Source: Dichetophora obliterata (lineage: Eukaryota > Arthropoda > Insecta > Diptera > Sciomyzidae). From it: DNA of 64,000 nt. The first letter of the stretch is position 1, and every line of letters begins with the position of its first letter. This document shows positions 1 through 10,547 of this stretch, in pieces. Both the position numbers and the translations under genes were made by a program. The DNA lies in the NCBI GenBank assembly GCA_963920525.1, contig OY986438.1, positions 99,187,349 through 99,251,348 of the forward strand, written 5' to 3'. Under the pieces are notes generated by a model that was not told the DNA's origin, made no database searches, and was given only the letters and a program-made list of their open reading frames with translations.

Positions 1-685
1 TGTGTTAAAACTCATATGTAGAGGTAACAGAGTGCTGTTGCCGGAACAAAAATTTGAACTCACCTCTTTACATTTTCGAATCTATAAGGAATTTTAACAG
101 TTTTTATCGAATGTATTTTTTGCATATTTTAAAAGTTTAACATAATTTTAACTATTGTACATTTTTTGAAGATAGAGTTGCTATGGGTCGAGTTGTCAGC
201 AGCTACAAGTCACAGCAGAGCTCTTACCACCTGACAGTACATTATTTTATTTTAACCTAAACTCTGCTGTTTTTTCGATGAGAAACCAAAAAAAATTCAT
301 TACTGTAAAGTATACTCGAGTGTCATGAACTATTGATTTGTACTGAACAGAACATTTCAAATGTCTGAAGTGCAAACCGAATGTGTAGTAAACAATTAAA
401 TCTTTCTCGACGTTGTTGTTTCCAAGAACTTCAACAAAGAACATAAACAAGTTGCATTGAAAAATCGCCGTTTATAAAACGACTTAAGTGTTTCCTCTCG
501 TCTTTTAATTTTTTCAATATGAAATTGTTTTAAGTTCAGGCGTCAGGCCTGAAAAAATGCTTGCCACCTTAAACTTTTTGTTTACATAAATATGCAGGTG
601 AAAATAACGTCTTACATAAACATACCAAAACACACATTTATTTCTCAAGAAAAAAAAGCAACACGAAAAACATTCACTTTAGGTT
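1..685. other. AT-rich non-coding DNA, no feature seen
   Basis: No open frame with family resemblance and no clear terminal repeats. The short minus-strand open frame at 247-450 has no recognisable motif and looks like chance. Confidence 0.5.
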
Positions 686-689
686 GAAA

Positions 690-1175
690 TCATAGCTGCT
701 AAATAATGGTTACTAATCGTAATCATTAGTAATTCGATTATTTTTTATAAAAAGCTGAAATAATTGATTACAATTTTTTAGGTTTGTAATCGTAATCTAA
801 TAATTACGTAATCTAATAATTACGATTACAAATAATAAAAAATAATTACTACTTCTTCACTAATTCAGATTACGAAAATAATAAAAAAAAAATCAAAAAC
901 AATCAAGAAAAAATAATCCCGACTGCTTTTAGAAATTATTTTTGATTCTTTTTGATTCTCTATATAAAGTCTGAAAGTAGTCGGATTATTTTTTCATGAT
1001 TGCTTTTGATTATTTTTGATTATTTTCGTAATTTCAGATAATCGTAATTATTTTTTGATTATTAGTAATTATAATCAATTACTAATCATAAACTTCTTCC
1101 TCAAGGATTACATAATGATTACAATTCTTTTTTAAATATAATATTATGTAATTGATTACTAATCGTTATCGCAAT
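690..1175. repeat. AT-rich palindromic element built of TAATCG/CGATTA words
   Basis: The segment starts and ends with related words (GGTTACTAATCGTAATC near 703 and GTAATTGATTACTAATCG near 1149). Its centre is a hairpin: GACTGCTTTT near 921 pairs imperfectly with AAAGTAGTC near 972, and CAATCAAGAAAAAATAATCC near 900 pairs with the strand around 981-1002. Many further copies of ATTACGATTA-like words occur on both strands. It has no coding capacity. It is probably a fold-back or MITE-like element. Boundaries and target duplication are not resolved. Confidence 0.5.
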
Positions 1176-1179
1176 TTAA

Positions 1180-2333
1180 CAGCTGTGGTTGAAACAAAGC
1201 GAGCTGCTTCGAAAATACACACATTTTTTCTATGGAACGCTGCATGAGCCACATTAATTAAACACATCTTTGCTGGATTGTTATAGAAAATGTGTATAAT
1301 ATCGTTTTAAATATTCAGAAAAAAATTATTCAGTTTATAGTATTATTTGTTGTCATCATTTTGAGCGTTATTCAAGACCAGTCAATTTGTGAACTTTTAA
1401 TGTTTCAAATGTGATGGTTTCTTCGATAAATTTCTGTTGATTCAGTAAATTCTTTTCTTAAGTTAAATCTTAATCTAGTGCTTCACTGCATTATTTTCTT
1501 TCCGTAGTCTTAGAAGTTAGCTCTTTGCTCTTTATTTTTGTTTTTATTATTTTGACAAAAACACAACATTCCTTGGCAACTGGTTTCTCCATTTCCCATT
1601 ACCTATTCTTGTTTATTTTAACCATTGAGCATTTGAATACCATCGCTGAGTGAACCATCAATATGTTTTGACATTGTTTTTTATTTGATTTAAGTGTAAA
1701 TAAGTAAAATTAGTTTTTAAATAATTTTAAATCAATTTCTTTTCACAGAAATTCAAATTTGACACATTTTTGTAAACAATTACAACTTATTTATGGTCAC
1801 TTTGCATGTAAACTATTCTTTGTTATGGAAAGTTTTTGACTCAATCTTTAAGATGTTTTGTTGGTCTTTTGTTTAAATATGAATAGATTTTTTTATTTAT
1901 TTAGCTCTAAATAATTTGGAGTTTTGCTATGTTAAATTCACTTTTAAATTGATCGGAATAATAAAAAAGAAATATTTGAAAAAGATAAGATTACCGTTAT
2001 TAAAGGTAGGTATGTATGTATGTATATTCACTTATAATTAAGGTCATTGTTGTCAGATTTGGACTTTTACTTTTAATTTGTTAGCGCTTCAAATTTCATT
2101 TAGTTTTAACAAATAATAACTAAAAAGTTATCTTCCACAATCTTAAAAGACAATAAAATGCTATAAGAAGCTTTTTGGAACAATTTTGGTCTTAAAGTAC
2201 CAAATATTTTTATTAAAAAATTAATGAAATGTCTTGATTTTGCCATAATAATTAATTACAATTTCTTACGCAGTTCATCTTAGGCAAAGAAATATATACC
2301 TTGTTTAAAAATTGTTAACGTGACGGGATGATA
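1180..2333. other. AT-rich non-coding DNA, nothing identified
   Basis: No ORF, terminal repeat or RNA-like structure could be supported. A short GTAT run lies near 2009-2025. Confidence 0.5.
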
Positions 2334-2342
2334 GACAAATGT

Positions 2343-2580
2343 CACTGGCGTTGGAAGCGGGGGAAAGGGGGGCAATAGCCCCCACTTTTTTAGCTAGATA
2401 AAAAATTTAAAAGGAAAAGTTATTCAAAATATCAGTTTTTTTACAACGATAATATTTTTGTATTATATATTTTCCTCTTCTTTTTCTCTTCTTCATGTTT
2501 CATGTGAAGAAATTTTGGTAAACTTTTTTGCACCACCATTTGTACTGCCCCCCCAGATGAAATTCGCTTCCGACGCGCTT
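2343..2580. mobile_element. Short inverted-repeat element with 9-bp direct flanks
   Basis: The 238-bp segment is bracketed by a perfect 9-bp direct repeat, GACAAATGT, at 2334-2342 and 2581-2589. The ends are imperfect inverted repeats (GGCGTTGGAAGCG on the left, CGCTTCCGACGC on the right). G and C runs lie just inside (GGGGGAAAGGGGGG and CCCCCCC). It has no coding capacity. The flank is one base longer than the 8-bp duplication of hAT elements, and the extra base could be shared with the terminus, so a hAT-like MITE is the best guess. Confidence 0.6.
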
Positions 2581-2980
2581 GACAAATGTTAAAATAGTTG
2601 TGGTTAAAAAGTATTTCCAATTTGTACCTTTCTTTTTACTATATCATTAGTTTGTACAAATTTACATTTTAATAATTTTCAAATAAAACTCATAGATTTT
2701 AGTTGATGCCATATGACAGGACATAAAACCCGCCAAACTACATGACATTTGAAACGACAAATATATGATATATACATAACAGACGACGACAAGACATGAT
2801 TTCTTAAAATAGATTTCGTCGTTGCGCATGTAATACCGCGTATACTAGAGATGAGCGACCCGGTGATTTTTCAGGAACGGCTTACTTAGTGAACGTGATT
2901 TTGAAATCGTCGTTCTTTTATATAGTGACCGTGATCACGTTATTTTATAACTAAACACATACATATCCAAGTATGTAGTT

Positions 2981-4584
2981 ATGAGAGATGACCGAAACAA
3001 CATTAAAACTCATATGGCATGCTTACTTGAGAGACAGACAAACAACTCTCGCAAACAAGAAATCAGAGGATATATCAAGAATGATGATGTCTTACAAGAT
3101 TTGCTCACTCTAGACATTAATAAAAGAACTGGTCCTGATAATATTCCCCCAATACTTCTAAAAAACTGCGCAGCTGTGCTAGCCCAGCCATAAGCGCTTT
3201 TATTTAATTTATCTTTAAAGACAGGGCAGCTTTTGAATATTTGGATTTGGACATTATAGTCCCTATCCATAAGTCTGGCTCTAGGCAAAATATAGCGAAC
3301 TATCGGCCGATATCAAAATTGCCCTTGATCCCTAAATTATTTGAGTCAATTGTCAAAAAACACATTTATGCTAGAATTAAAAACTCTATCTCTGAATTCC
3401 AACACGGTTTTGTTAGTGGTAAATCTACTTCTACAAACCTAACACTGTTTTCTCACTTCATTAAAATTGAAATGGAAAAAGGCAATCAAATTGACGTAAT
3501 TTTTACTGATTTCGCCAAAGCCTTTGATAGAGTTCAGCACTCCATTATGGTTAAAAAACTTTCCCTAATGGGGTTTCATTCCTCTTTGTTATCCTGGCTG
3601 AGGAACTACCTTTCTGATAGGTATCAAGTTCTTCGTATTGGTAACTGCTACTCAAAATCTATTACTTACCATTCTGGTGTGCCCCGAGGAAGCCACCTTG
3701 GACCTCTATTGTTTGTCTTGTTCATCAACGATCTCCCAAACTTTTTACAGCATACTAACTGTTTGATGTATGCTGATGATGTTAAACTGTTTAATTCGGT
3801 TTCTTCAACTTCCGACCATCGACTTCTTCAAATTGATTTAAACAATATGATTAAATGGTGTTCAGTTAATAGACTTTATTTAAATGTTGCCAAATGCAAC
3901 ATTATGTCTTTTTATATGAAAAAAGAACCAAATTTTTTTAATTACTCAATCGCAAATAGTAGTCTTTCACGTGTCGAGTCTACATCTGATCTGGGAATTC
4001 TATTTGATAGAAAAATTTCTTTTTCCAACCATTACGATTGCATAATTACTAAGGCTAATGCAATGATGGGTTTTTTGAGGCGTAATTCGAAGGAATTTAA
4101 AGATCCATATACCCTTAGAACGTTATTTTTATCTTTAGTAAGGTCTATCTTGGAATATGGATGTGTGATCTGGGATCCATATTACGAGGTAGATTCTTTG
4201 CGATTGGAAAAAATACAAAAACGTTTCACTCGTTACATAATGTTTAAATTAAATTGGAATTTTATGCCAACGTACGTATCTAGGTGTGCTCTTCTGGGTC
4301 TTAATACCTTAGCCTCCAGACGTAAATTTTTTCTTGTTATTTTTGTTCGCGATATAATTATGTCACATATAGACTGCGCGCCACTCCTCGCTCTTTTAAG
4401 AATATATGCGCCTGAGAGATATTTTAGGCAAAGAGATTTTTTTTACATTCCGTATCATAGGACAAACTATAGCCGTAATGATCCTATTAATAATATGTGC
4501 TTAGCGTTCAATTCCATAAGTGCTCAAATAGATCTCACTCTGAATAGACAAACTTTTAAACAAAATTTATTAAGAATTGTTTAA
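2981..4584 (+). pseudogene. LINE reverse transcriptase, broken N-terminus
   Basis: This is RNA-directed DNA polymerase of a non-LTR element, which primes cDNA at a nicked chromosomal target. The upstream piece (2981-3192) carries the RTGPDNIPPILLKNC block and stops at a TAA (3190-3192). After a frame change near 3240 a 447-residue frame runs to a TAA at 4582-4584. Its RT blocks are in order: NYRPIS (about residue 22), QHGFVSGKST (55), TDFAKAFDRVQHSIM (90), SGVPRGSHLGPLLF (145, with S replacing the usual Q), the catalytic YADD (178) and LNVAKCNIMSF (216). A C-terminal thumb region follows (LRTLFLSLVRSILEYGCVIW). The long intact 3' frame suggests a fairly recent insertion. The jockey/CR1 group is plausible, but the clade is not assigned. 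The host element is not coding. Confidence 0.85.
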
Positions 4585-4753
4585 AATGAATTTATAAAAG
4601 TGTAATATTCTTTAATATAATTATGTTTACATTTTATTAGTTTTATATCTTATTTTTTTTTATAATTTATATGTTATTACTCAAACTGTTAAACGATTGT
4701 TGATAGTTAAAATAGAAATAAAATAGAAATAAATAAATAAATAAATAAATAAA
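2981..4753 (+). mobile_element. 5'-truncated LINE (non-LTR retrotransposon)
   Basis: A reverse-transcriptase coding region is followed by a short AT-rich 3' region and an AAAT simple-repeat tail (4729-4753). The upstream end begins inside the RT domain, so the endonuclease and ORF1 are missing, as usual for 5'-truncated LINE insertions. The target duplication is not certain; AAACAC occurs on both sides but is too short to rely on. The insertion lies inside the inverted-repeat element at 2816-5347. Confidence 0.85.
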
Positions 4754-4754
4754 T
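4729..4754 (+). repeat. AAAT simple-repeat tail of the LINE
   Basis: Six or more AAAT units follow the AAATAG-rich end of the LINE and mark its 3' terminus. Confidence 0.8.
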
Positions 4755-4771
4755 CGCTGCAAACACCATAA

Positions 4772-5166
4772 AGGCGGATTCACTGACCACCTTCAGCAAG
4801 TTTTCAAGTTTTTTTTATATGAAGTTTTGAAAATGTTTGTGCTCTATCTCTCTCCACACTCGATGAGAGAGTAAAATAAACTTACTGCACTCTCTTTGAC
4901 TTGATTAACTTAATTCCAATTTTCTTGCTGAATCTTTTTGAGTAGTGTTGCCAGAATGGAGTTTTTTGAGTTGAAGTTGGCATATTTTATTATTGCAGCT
5001 TCAAAATAAAGAAGCATTGAGTCTGGCAATATTGAAAATGACAAATAAAAACAGAAAACTTGCTGAAAGTTTTACATGTCAGTGAATCGACCTGCGGCAC
5101 ATTCCCACAGAGAGAGCAAGAAAGCTGTCACAAAAAACTTGCTGAAGGTGGTCAGTGAATCCGTCT
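4772..5166. mobile_element. MITE with TAA target duplication (Harbinger-like)
   Basis: The termini are about 32-bp inverted repeats with one early mismatch: AGGCGGATTCACTGACCACC on the left and, inverted, AGACGGATTCACTGACCACC on the right. TAA occurs at 4769-4771 and 5167-5169. A degraded third copy of the end sequence lies inside at about 5057-5092. There is no coding capacity. A 3-bp TWA duplication is the hallmark of PIF/Harbinger elements, so a non-autonomous Harbinger-type element is inferred. Confidence 0.85.
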
Positions 5167-5383
5167 TAAGACAAAAGTTAAAAAAAAAGCTCAATCACTG
5201 ATCACGGTTTTTGAAAGTATTTCATCACAGTAGTTACCAGTGATTTTTCAACCACGGTGACTAAATCAACGGTATCAAAAAATCGCTCATCTGTAGCGTA
5301 TACGTATACGTTTGGCGGATACGCGGTATTGCCCGCGCAACGACGGTTAAATTATATTTGTTTAATGATATATATACATGACA

Positions 5384-5780
5384 TAAAATAAAACAGAACA
5401 TATGACATGACGTTAGATATAAGATGATATAAGAAATGACAAAGGACGACATACGACACATGACATAAGGCATTACATAAGACATGCCAAAAGACATAAC
5501 AGACTTTTTAATATAAAGTTCATGGATTAAGACATGGATTAAGAGATGGAATAAGACATGACATGACATAAGAAATGACATCAGAGATGGCATAAGAAAT
5601 GGCATAAGAAATGACACCAGACATGACATAAAAGACATGAAATAAGACATGACATAAAGAGATGGCATAAAGAGATGGCATAAGAAATGACATAAGAAAT
5701 GAAATAAGACATGACATAAAAGACATGAAATAAGACATGTCATCAGAGATGACATGAAATATGACCAGACATATGATATG
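5384..5780. repeat. Degenerate ACATGACATAAGA minisatellite
   Basis: Variants of GACATAAGAAATGACAT are repeated end to end over about 400 bp. Minus-strand open frames here (rich in MSYFMSF-type repeats) are by-products of the array and are not genes. Isolated units also occur left of the inserted element (CATATGACAGGACATAAAAC near 2710), so the array was probably continuous before that insertion. Confidence 0.8.
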
Positions 5781-5799
5781 TCACGGTATATTGTAACTT

Positions 5800-6370
5800 T
5801 TAATATAATGCGTTTTTTGTACCATTCGATTTTTTGTACCTTCCAACTTTTACTATACCTTATTTTATCTTGCAAAATTTTTACCATGTGAATTTTTGTC
5901 TTGCGACTTTATACCTTGCGAATATATTCATCTATTTTACCTTGTTGCTTTTTGTACTTTGAGGCTTTTTGCACCTTGTTTTTGAACGCTGTGAACTTTG
6001 ACGTTTTTACCATGCAACACTTCGTATCGGGCTACTTTTCAAACCTTGTGAAGTTTTGCAAATTCGAGTCTTGAATTTAGCAATTTTTGACTTGGCGACT
6101 TTTTGTACTACTTTGATACATTTTGTTCTCTGTGAGGCTTGAACGTTGTGAAGTTTTTACCATGCAACTTTTGTGCCTTGCATCTTGCAATTCTTGACTT
6201 GCGACATTTTGCATCCTGTGACTTTTTGTACCTTTCGACATTTTGTAACCTGCGAGTTTTGCCCGGCGAAACTTGTAACCTGTGATTTTTTGTACCTTAA
6301 GACATTGTGAACCTTGCGACTATTTGTACCGTGTGTGTTTTGCACCTTGCAAATTTTTTTATTGTGACTT
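5800..6370. repeat. Degenerate TTTTTGTACCTTGCGAC minisatellite
   Basis: Units of about 17-20 bp resembling ACTTTTTGTACCTTGCG recur with much variation over about 570 bp. The array directly adjoins the ACATGACATAAGA array but has a different unit. The short minus-strand open frame at 6157-6345 is a product of the repeat. Confidence 0.75.
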
Positions 6371-6379
6371 TTTGTATAT

Positions 6380-7885
6380 TTTATTGTCTTTATGTATGTA
6401 ACACATTTCTATTTTTTAAAACGTTTGCTCTCAAACACAAGAATTCCGCATAAGAAGTTTTCACTTCAAAAACCAGTTTGTGAACTAGCCTTGAATGGCC
6501 CAAATTGCCCCTCTATGAAAGACTACATAATGTCGTTTAGCCATTAAGCTTAAAGTAAAAGTAGAAGAATGCAAAAATCTTTTCCACAGATATCTTTTAC
6601 AGACACATGAGTTCCTCAAAAATAACTCTTATCTTGGGCAATAAAAAAGAAACAAATTAGAAAAGGAAACTTTAAAATTGCCTGAAGTGGCTTAAAAAAA
6701 GTAAAAACAAATGTAGAGTATTTAATTAAAAAAAAAGGAAGCAATGAAAAAAACCTTCATCAATTTTTAAACTAAACGTTACGGGCAGTTAAGCTTGGCT
6801 TAGCTCGCTGTAAAGATGCAATTGAAAGAAGCCCCAGCTCTATCTAGTTTTTGAACCTGTTTCAAGAGCAGCTTAAAGAATGTGGCATTTACAAGAACTA
6901 ACTAAGGAAATACAACGCAAGCGAGAGAAGTGCTGCACAAGCCAACAAGCAACAGTTGCTGCATAGAAATGTAAACCAGGTGTTACTTGAGCTGCTGCAA
7001 CACAGTCTTAAGAAAAAAAAAACTCCAAGATTTAATCTACCAGTCTGTAAAATAACCTACAGCCTAGGAGACAGTGCAAAAATTTGATGTTGATAAGAGG
7101 GCGGGTGCAGATTTTGTCGTAAAAGAGTTGCAATACGATGCGTCTTTAAAAATTTTTCCACCGGTTCTTTTCCTCGCATTGTGTGCCATTTTTACTGCTT
7201 GCGACGTTGTTGCAGCAAAAGTGTTAAATTTGACACATATTTCATGACTAGCGACAACGACTTCCTCAAGATTATTTCTTTATTTCTAATCTAATGAACT
7301 AGTTTCTCTATAGTTTGTTTTATTTTTAACTTATTTATTTTAAACACTACACTAAGCGTGATAAAAAAAGAAAAGAAAAACAGAAGAACACTAAAAAAAA
7401 ACAAACTTGTGGAAGTTGATGTAAAGAAAAAGAAAGTTGTAAGAATAGAGCGATTGATTAGAAGAAACGAAAGACATAAAAAGTTATGAAAGATGAAGGT
7501 AAGGTTTTTGCAAGATTCGGTTAATCAGAGTTTTTGGATCAAAAGTTTCTGTCATAAGCGCTAATTGAAAGTTCCTTCCACAAGATACTTAAAAGGTGCT
7601 CATAAGATACTATGCTTATCTCGATAAGACTTTGTGAACCGATACACTAATCAAAATAAAATATCTGAGGCATTTTTGTTGAGTACATTTAAATAGATTA
7701 TTGATTATAACGTGGCGGTTGTGGCTGATGAATGCTCTAAAATGTGTTTGTAATTTACGCCTGAGATTCTAAAAATTCGTTTCGATTATAGCTTACATAG
7801 AGAATGTTTTCAATAGATTATCTAAAAAAAGATTTGGTTGTTCTATATTTCTGTCTTATGAAGAGAAAATACAGCAAATGCTAAC
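6380..7885. other. Non-coding, apparently low-copy DNA
   Basis: No ORF, terminal repeat or RNA feature could be supported. Base composition is mixed with short A runs. It may be host intronic or intergenic sequence. Confidence 0.45.
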
Positions 7886-7890
7886 TCTTA

Positions 7891-8029
7891 GGGCGCGTTT
7901 ATAGCGGCAACTTGTTGCTTTGCCTAGCCGAGCTGAAACTCAAAACGCATAGGAGCAATAGAGAACGTAATTCATGCATCTCTTTTGCCCCAATGTATTT
8001 TTGAGTTTCAGCTCGGCTCGGTTCGGTCG
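7891..8029. mobile_element. MITE fragment, GGGCGCGTTTATAGCG end
   Basis: The left end GGGCGCGTTTATAGCG follows TTA (7888-7890) and matches the ends of the 1.4-kb elements at 10548 and 49899. An internal hairpin pairs GCCGAGCTGAAACTCAAAA (near 7927) with its complement near 7999-8017. The right end stops at the TAA where the next MITE begins, so the original right terminus is missing. Confidence 0.65.
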
Positions 8030-8032
8030 TAA

Positions 8033-8394
8033 GGCCGCGTTCATAGTAAACGCTTTTAGCTTAGCCGAGAGGTTTCGTATGCTTTGTGTTTTCAAGTTCC
8101 TTTGAATTTTTTTTTTGTTATTGGTTTGATCTTTCATTGGTGATAATCGCGAATCTACATACTCATTAAACAAAAAATTTACTTTGCAAAACGCAATTAA
8201 GAGCATTATTTTCCAAAGAGACAAATGAAAACAAAGCATATCAGCCATAAGCATAAAGCGCGCACTATGAACACCAATAAGCTCAATAAGCTACTTTATG
8301 CAGCGGTGAATAAGCGTTCACTATGATCAAAAAAAGCTTGACAAAGCAGCTTTATGCATCAGCTTCAGCCAAAGCGTCCACTGTGAACGCGGCC
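8033..8394. mobile_element. MITE of the GGCCGCGTTCATAGTG family, TAA-flanked
   Basis: The ends are GGCCGCGTTCATAGTAAACG (left) and GCGTCCACTGTGAACGCGGCC inverted (right), with TAA at 8030-8032 and 8395-8397. Length is 362 bp. The interior (GTTATTGGTTTGATCTTTC, then GCGCACTATGAACACC) is shared with the longer copies at 36682-37480 and 37505-38314, which identifies this as an internally deleted member. The short open frame on the minus strand (7940-8254) spans element boundaries and is not a gene. Confidence 0.85.
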
Positions 8395-8397
8395 TAA

Positions 8398-8530
8398 GTC
8401 TGCGGACAGAGTAAACGCGACAAAACTAGCTTCTTACAATTTCATATAAATCTGCTCGAAGTGAGCAGAGTGACAGCAGGTAGATCAGATCAGATCAGGT
8501 TGTTGCCAGAAACCAGGGTGGCGCAGGTTC
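8398..8530. mobile_element. Terminal fragment of the GTCTGCGGAC element
   Basis: GTCTGCGGACAGAGTAAACG begins directly after the TAA that ends the previous MITE. The following AGATCAGATCAGATCAGGTT stretch matches the left arm of the 4.7-kb element at 47979. No right end is found nearby, so only one terminus is present. Confidence 0.7.
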
Positions 8531-8639
8531 CAGATGGTATAAAAACAAGAATATATGAAAAGGAACTTTATTAAAATGACAAGAAAAAGTTTTGGACCAT
8601 AATCCAACCGGGAATGTAACCTGATACTACTAGGATTTA

Positions 8640-8890
8640 AATAAAAACGCCTTCACTGCACCATTTCCAATTATAATTCAGACAATACTAATTAAAATTA
8701 TTTTTAATTAACTTAAAAAATTCCATTTGAAATGCAGAACCGATTAATTAAAACATAGAAAAAATCTACTAGTACTTAGAAACTCCATTTGGAATTCAGA
8801 AAACATTAATTGAAATTAGAAAAATATCAATTCAAATTTAGAAAAGATCAGTTGAAATTTACCAGTGCTATCACAATCACCATTAGTATT
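8640..8890. repeat. Degenerate repeat of TCAATTGAAATT words
   Basis: Phrases such as ACTCCATTTGGAATTCAGAAA and TTAATTGAAATTAGAAAA recur. An inverted relative lies at 62500-62655. No coding capacity and no clear ends. Confidence 0.45.
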
Positions 8891-9118
8891 ATCATTTTGT
8901 TATAACCATTACCAACAAATTACTATATACAGTCAAAAATCTTAAAATAAATTGTAATCATGCAGTTTTTAATACTTATTAGCGTTTAAACTCTTCAAAA
9001 TATTAGACTTTTTTTTTATAAAACCTAGGATAATATTTAATACATGTTGAAATACTCTAAGAAAAAAGGGTTCGGCTTGGTTCGGTTCGTATATATGCTC
9101 ATAATTTTTTTTTACATG

Positions 9119-9170
9119 TGGCTTCAAAGTGCAGTTGTCAGAGCCTAGACGTAGTGAGTTCGAATCCCAC
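9119..9170 (+). other. tRNA-like cassette (B-box GAGTTCGAATCCC)
   Basis: A TGGCTTCAAAGTGCAGTTG stretch resembling an internal A box is followed by GAGTTCGAATCCC, a near-consensus B box. The arms do not fold into a full cloverleaf, so this is not called a functional tRNA. Similar cassettes occur at 12747, 24904 and 28632. Confidence 0.45.
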
Positions 9171-9179
9171 AGGTTTAAT

Positions 9180-10540
9180 AATTTTTTATTTTTGTTGAAA
9201 ATTTTTTAATACAAGCATGTAGGGGGCTGGAGTAAAGCGTTTTATCATACCGTCACGTGTTGCTTTCATTGCCGCACAGTTTTTCATGACACAGCGAAGC
9301 GTTCAGACTTACGTTGTGTTGCTCTTCCAAGGGGTAAAATTTTTGTTCCAAATGTTTTTTGATCGAGTGAATTTATCGTGTTTTATGCCAACTACTCAAA
9401 ACAAATTCAAGGTAAATATAGCAGTCATGTTAGTTTAATGTTGCTCTTAAAAAATATGAAGTGTTTGTGAAATATTGCGTTTTTATTGGTTTTTTTGGCA
9501 TTTTTCAATTCATTGCAACAAATGCGACCGGCCTTTGTATCACTTAAAATGAATATCACTTGAAATGCGTCGACATGGGCAACCGTGGCTATTACACTTG
9601 TCGACTCTGACCTTGATATTAGCGATGAATAATAATTTGGATTCGATGATTTTTATTCAGTATTTTAATTTCTTGTTGACTTAGGAGCCTGCCTGAGGCC
9701 ATTAAACCGATTAATGCTGATGTTTATGCATGAAAACGGAAAGATTCTTTTGGTGAAACGCTTAACTCCTTCCTTATTTAAAAATCGAAAAACTAACGTT
9801 TTCGAAGTATCCCCATAATTTTTTAACGAAATCGAAAATGTTCAAATCTGAGCGCATAGAAATTAAGAAAAATTAAGATATGCGATTTAAGCAAAAACCA
9901 TTCAAAAACTATAATTTTTTGGGGGTGCTGTGAGTCTCCAAAAACAAGCGAAACGCTTCTCCCCACCATGAGGTGATGAGGCATTCCCCATGAGTGAATA
10001 AAACTCAACTAAATATTTGACGGCGAATAAATTTTAATACAGTTACACTGCGTCACGAAAATATCTGTTCGATAATTTCAACGTTTTTCACTTAAATTTG
10101 GTATGAGAAATCTCGTGGGGACATTCGTTTTGCCACTTTTCCGAACACTTTAGAGCAATATTTTTTTTAAGATTTTTAGCTCAGAATCAAAAATTATTCA
10201 AGATTTAGGGGAAAGGGCTGGGTTGTGAACCGGGTTTTGTTTTTGGGCTCTAACTTTTCACAGAATAAAGATATCGAATAATCCAAGACACCGTTGGAAA
10301 GGTTACTATAAAACGCAACTTTTTATGCGAGATTAGCGTTTTGATTAAAATTTAACTCTCTAAGACTAATTTTCTAAGGACGTGATTTTGGTTCTTACAA
10401 AAAAGTGGCTGGGTTGTGAACCATTTGAGAAATCCCAATAAAAGTCTGAAAATACGAATTAAAACACCCATAGTTTTATAAAAAGTAAAGATTTAATTCA
10501 TTCAGTAGGCCTCAAGAAGTAAAACAAGTTTTAATGACGC
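9180..10540. other. Non-coding DNA; two GGTTGTGAACC motifs near the right end
   Basis: No gene is visible. CTGGGTTGTGAACC occurs near 10211 and again near 10411, and its inverse lies at about 12329, beyond the inserted element at 10548-11992. The three may be parts of an older inverted-repeat element. Confidence 0.4.
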
Positions 10541-10547
10541 CACTTAA

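Larger units (their letters stand above)
2816..5347. mobile_element. Degenerate inverted-repeat element hosting a LINE and a MITE
   Basis: The left arm (2816-2870: CGTCGTTGCGC, then AATACCGCGTATAC, then AGATGAGCGA) is found in inverted order at the right end (TCGCTCATCTGTAGCG near 5282, AATACCGCG inverted near 5324, GCGCAACGACG at 5335-5345). The left arm lacks about 20 bp present in the right. GTGATCACGG-type palindromic words occur in the remaining interior (2918-2940, 5195-5270). The sequence on both outer sides belongs to the same ACATGACATAA minisatellite, so this element appears to have landed in that array. The family is unknown. Confidence 0.5.

Noticed and set aside
5261..5887. 208-residue minus-strand open frame of MSYFMSF-like repeats
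   Set aside because: Produced by the ACATGACATAAGA array; composition follows the DNA repeat.
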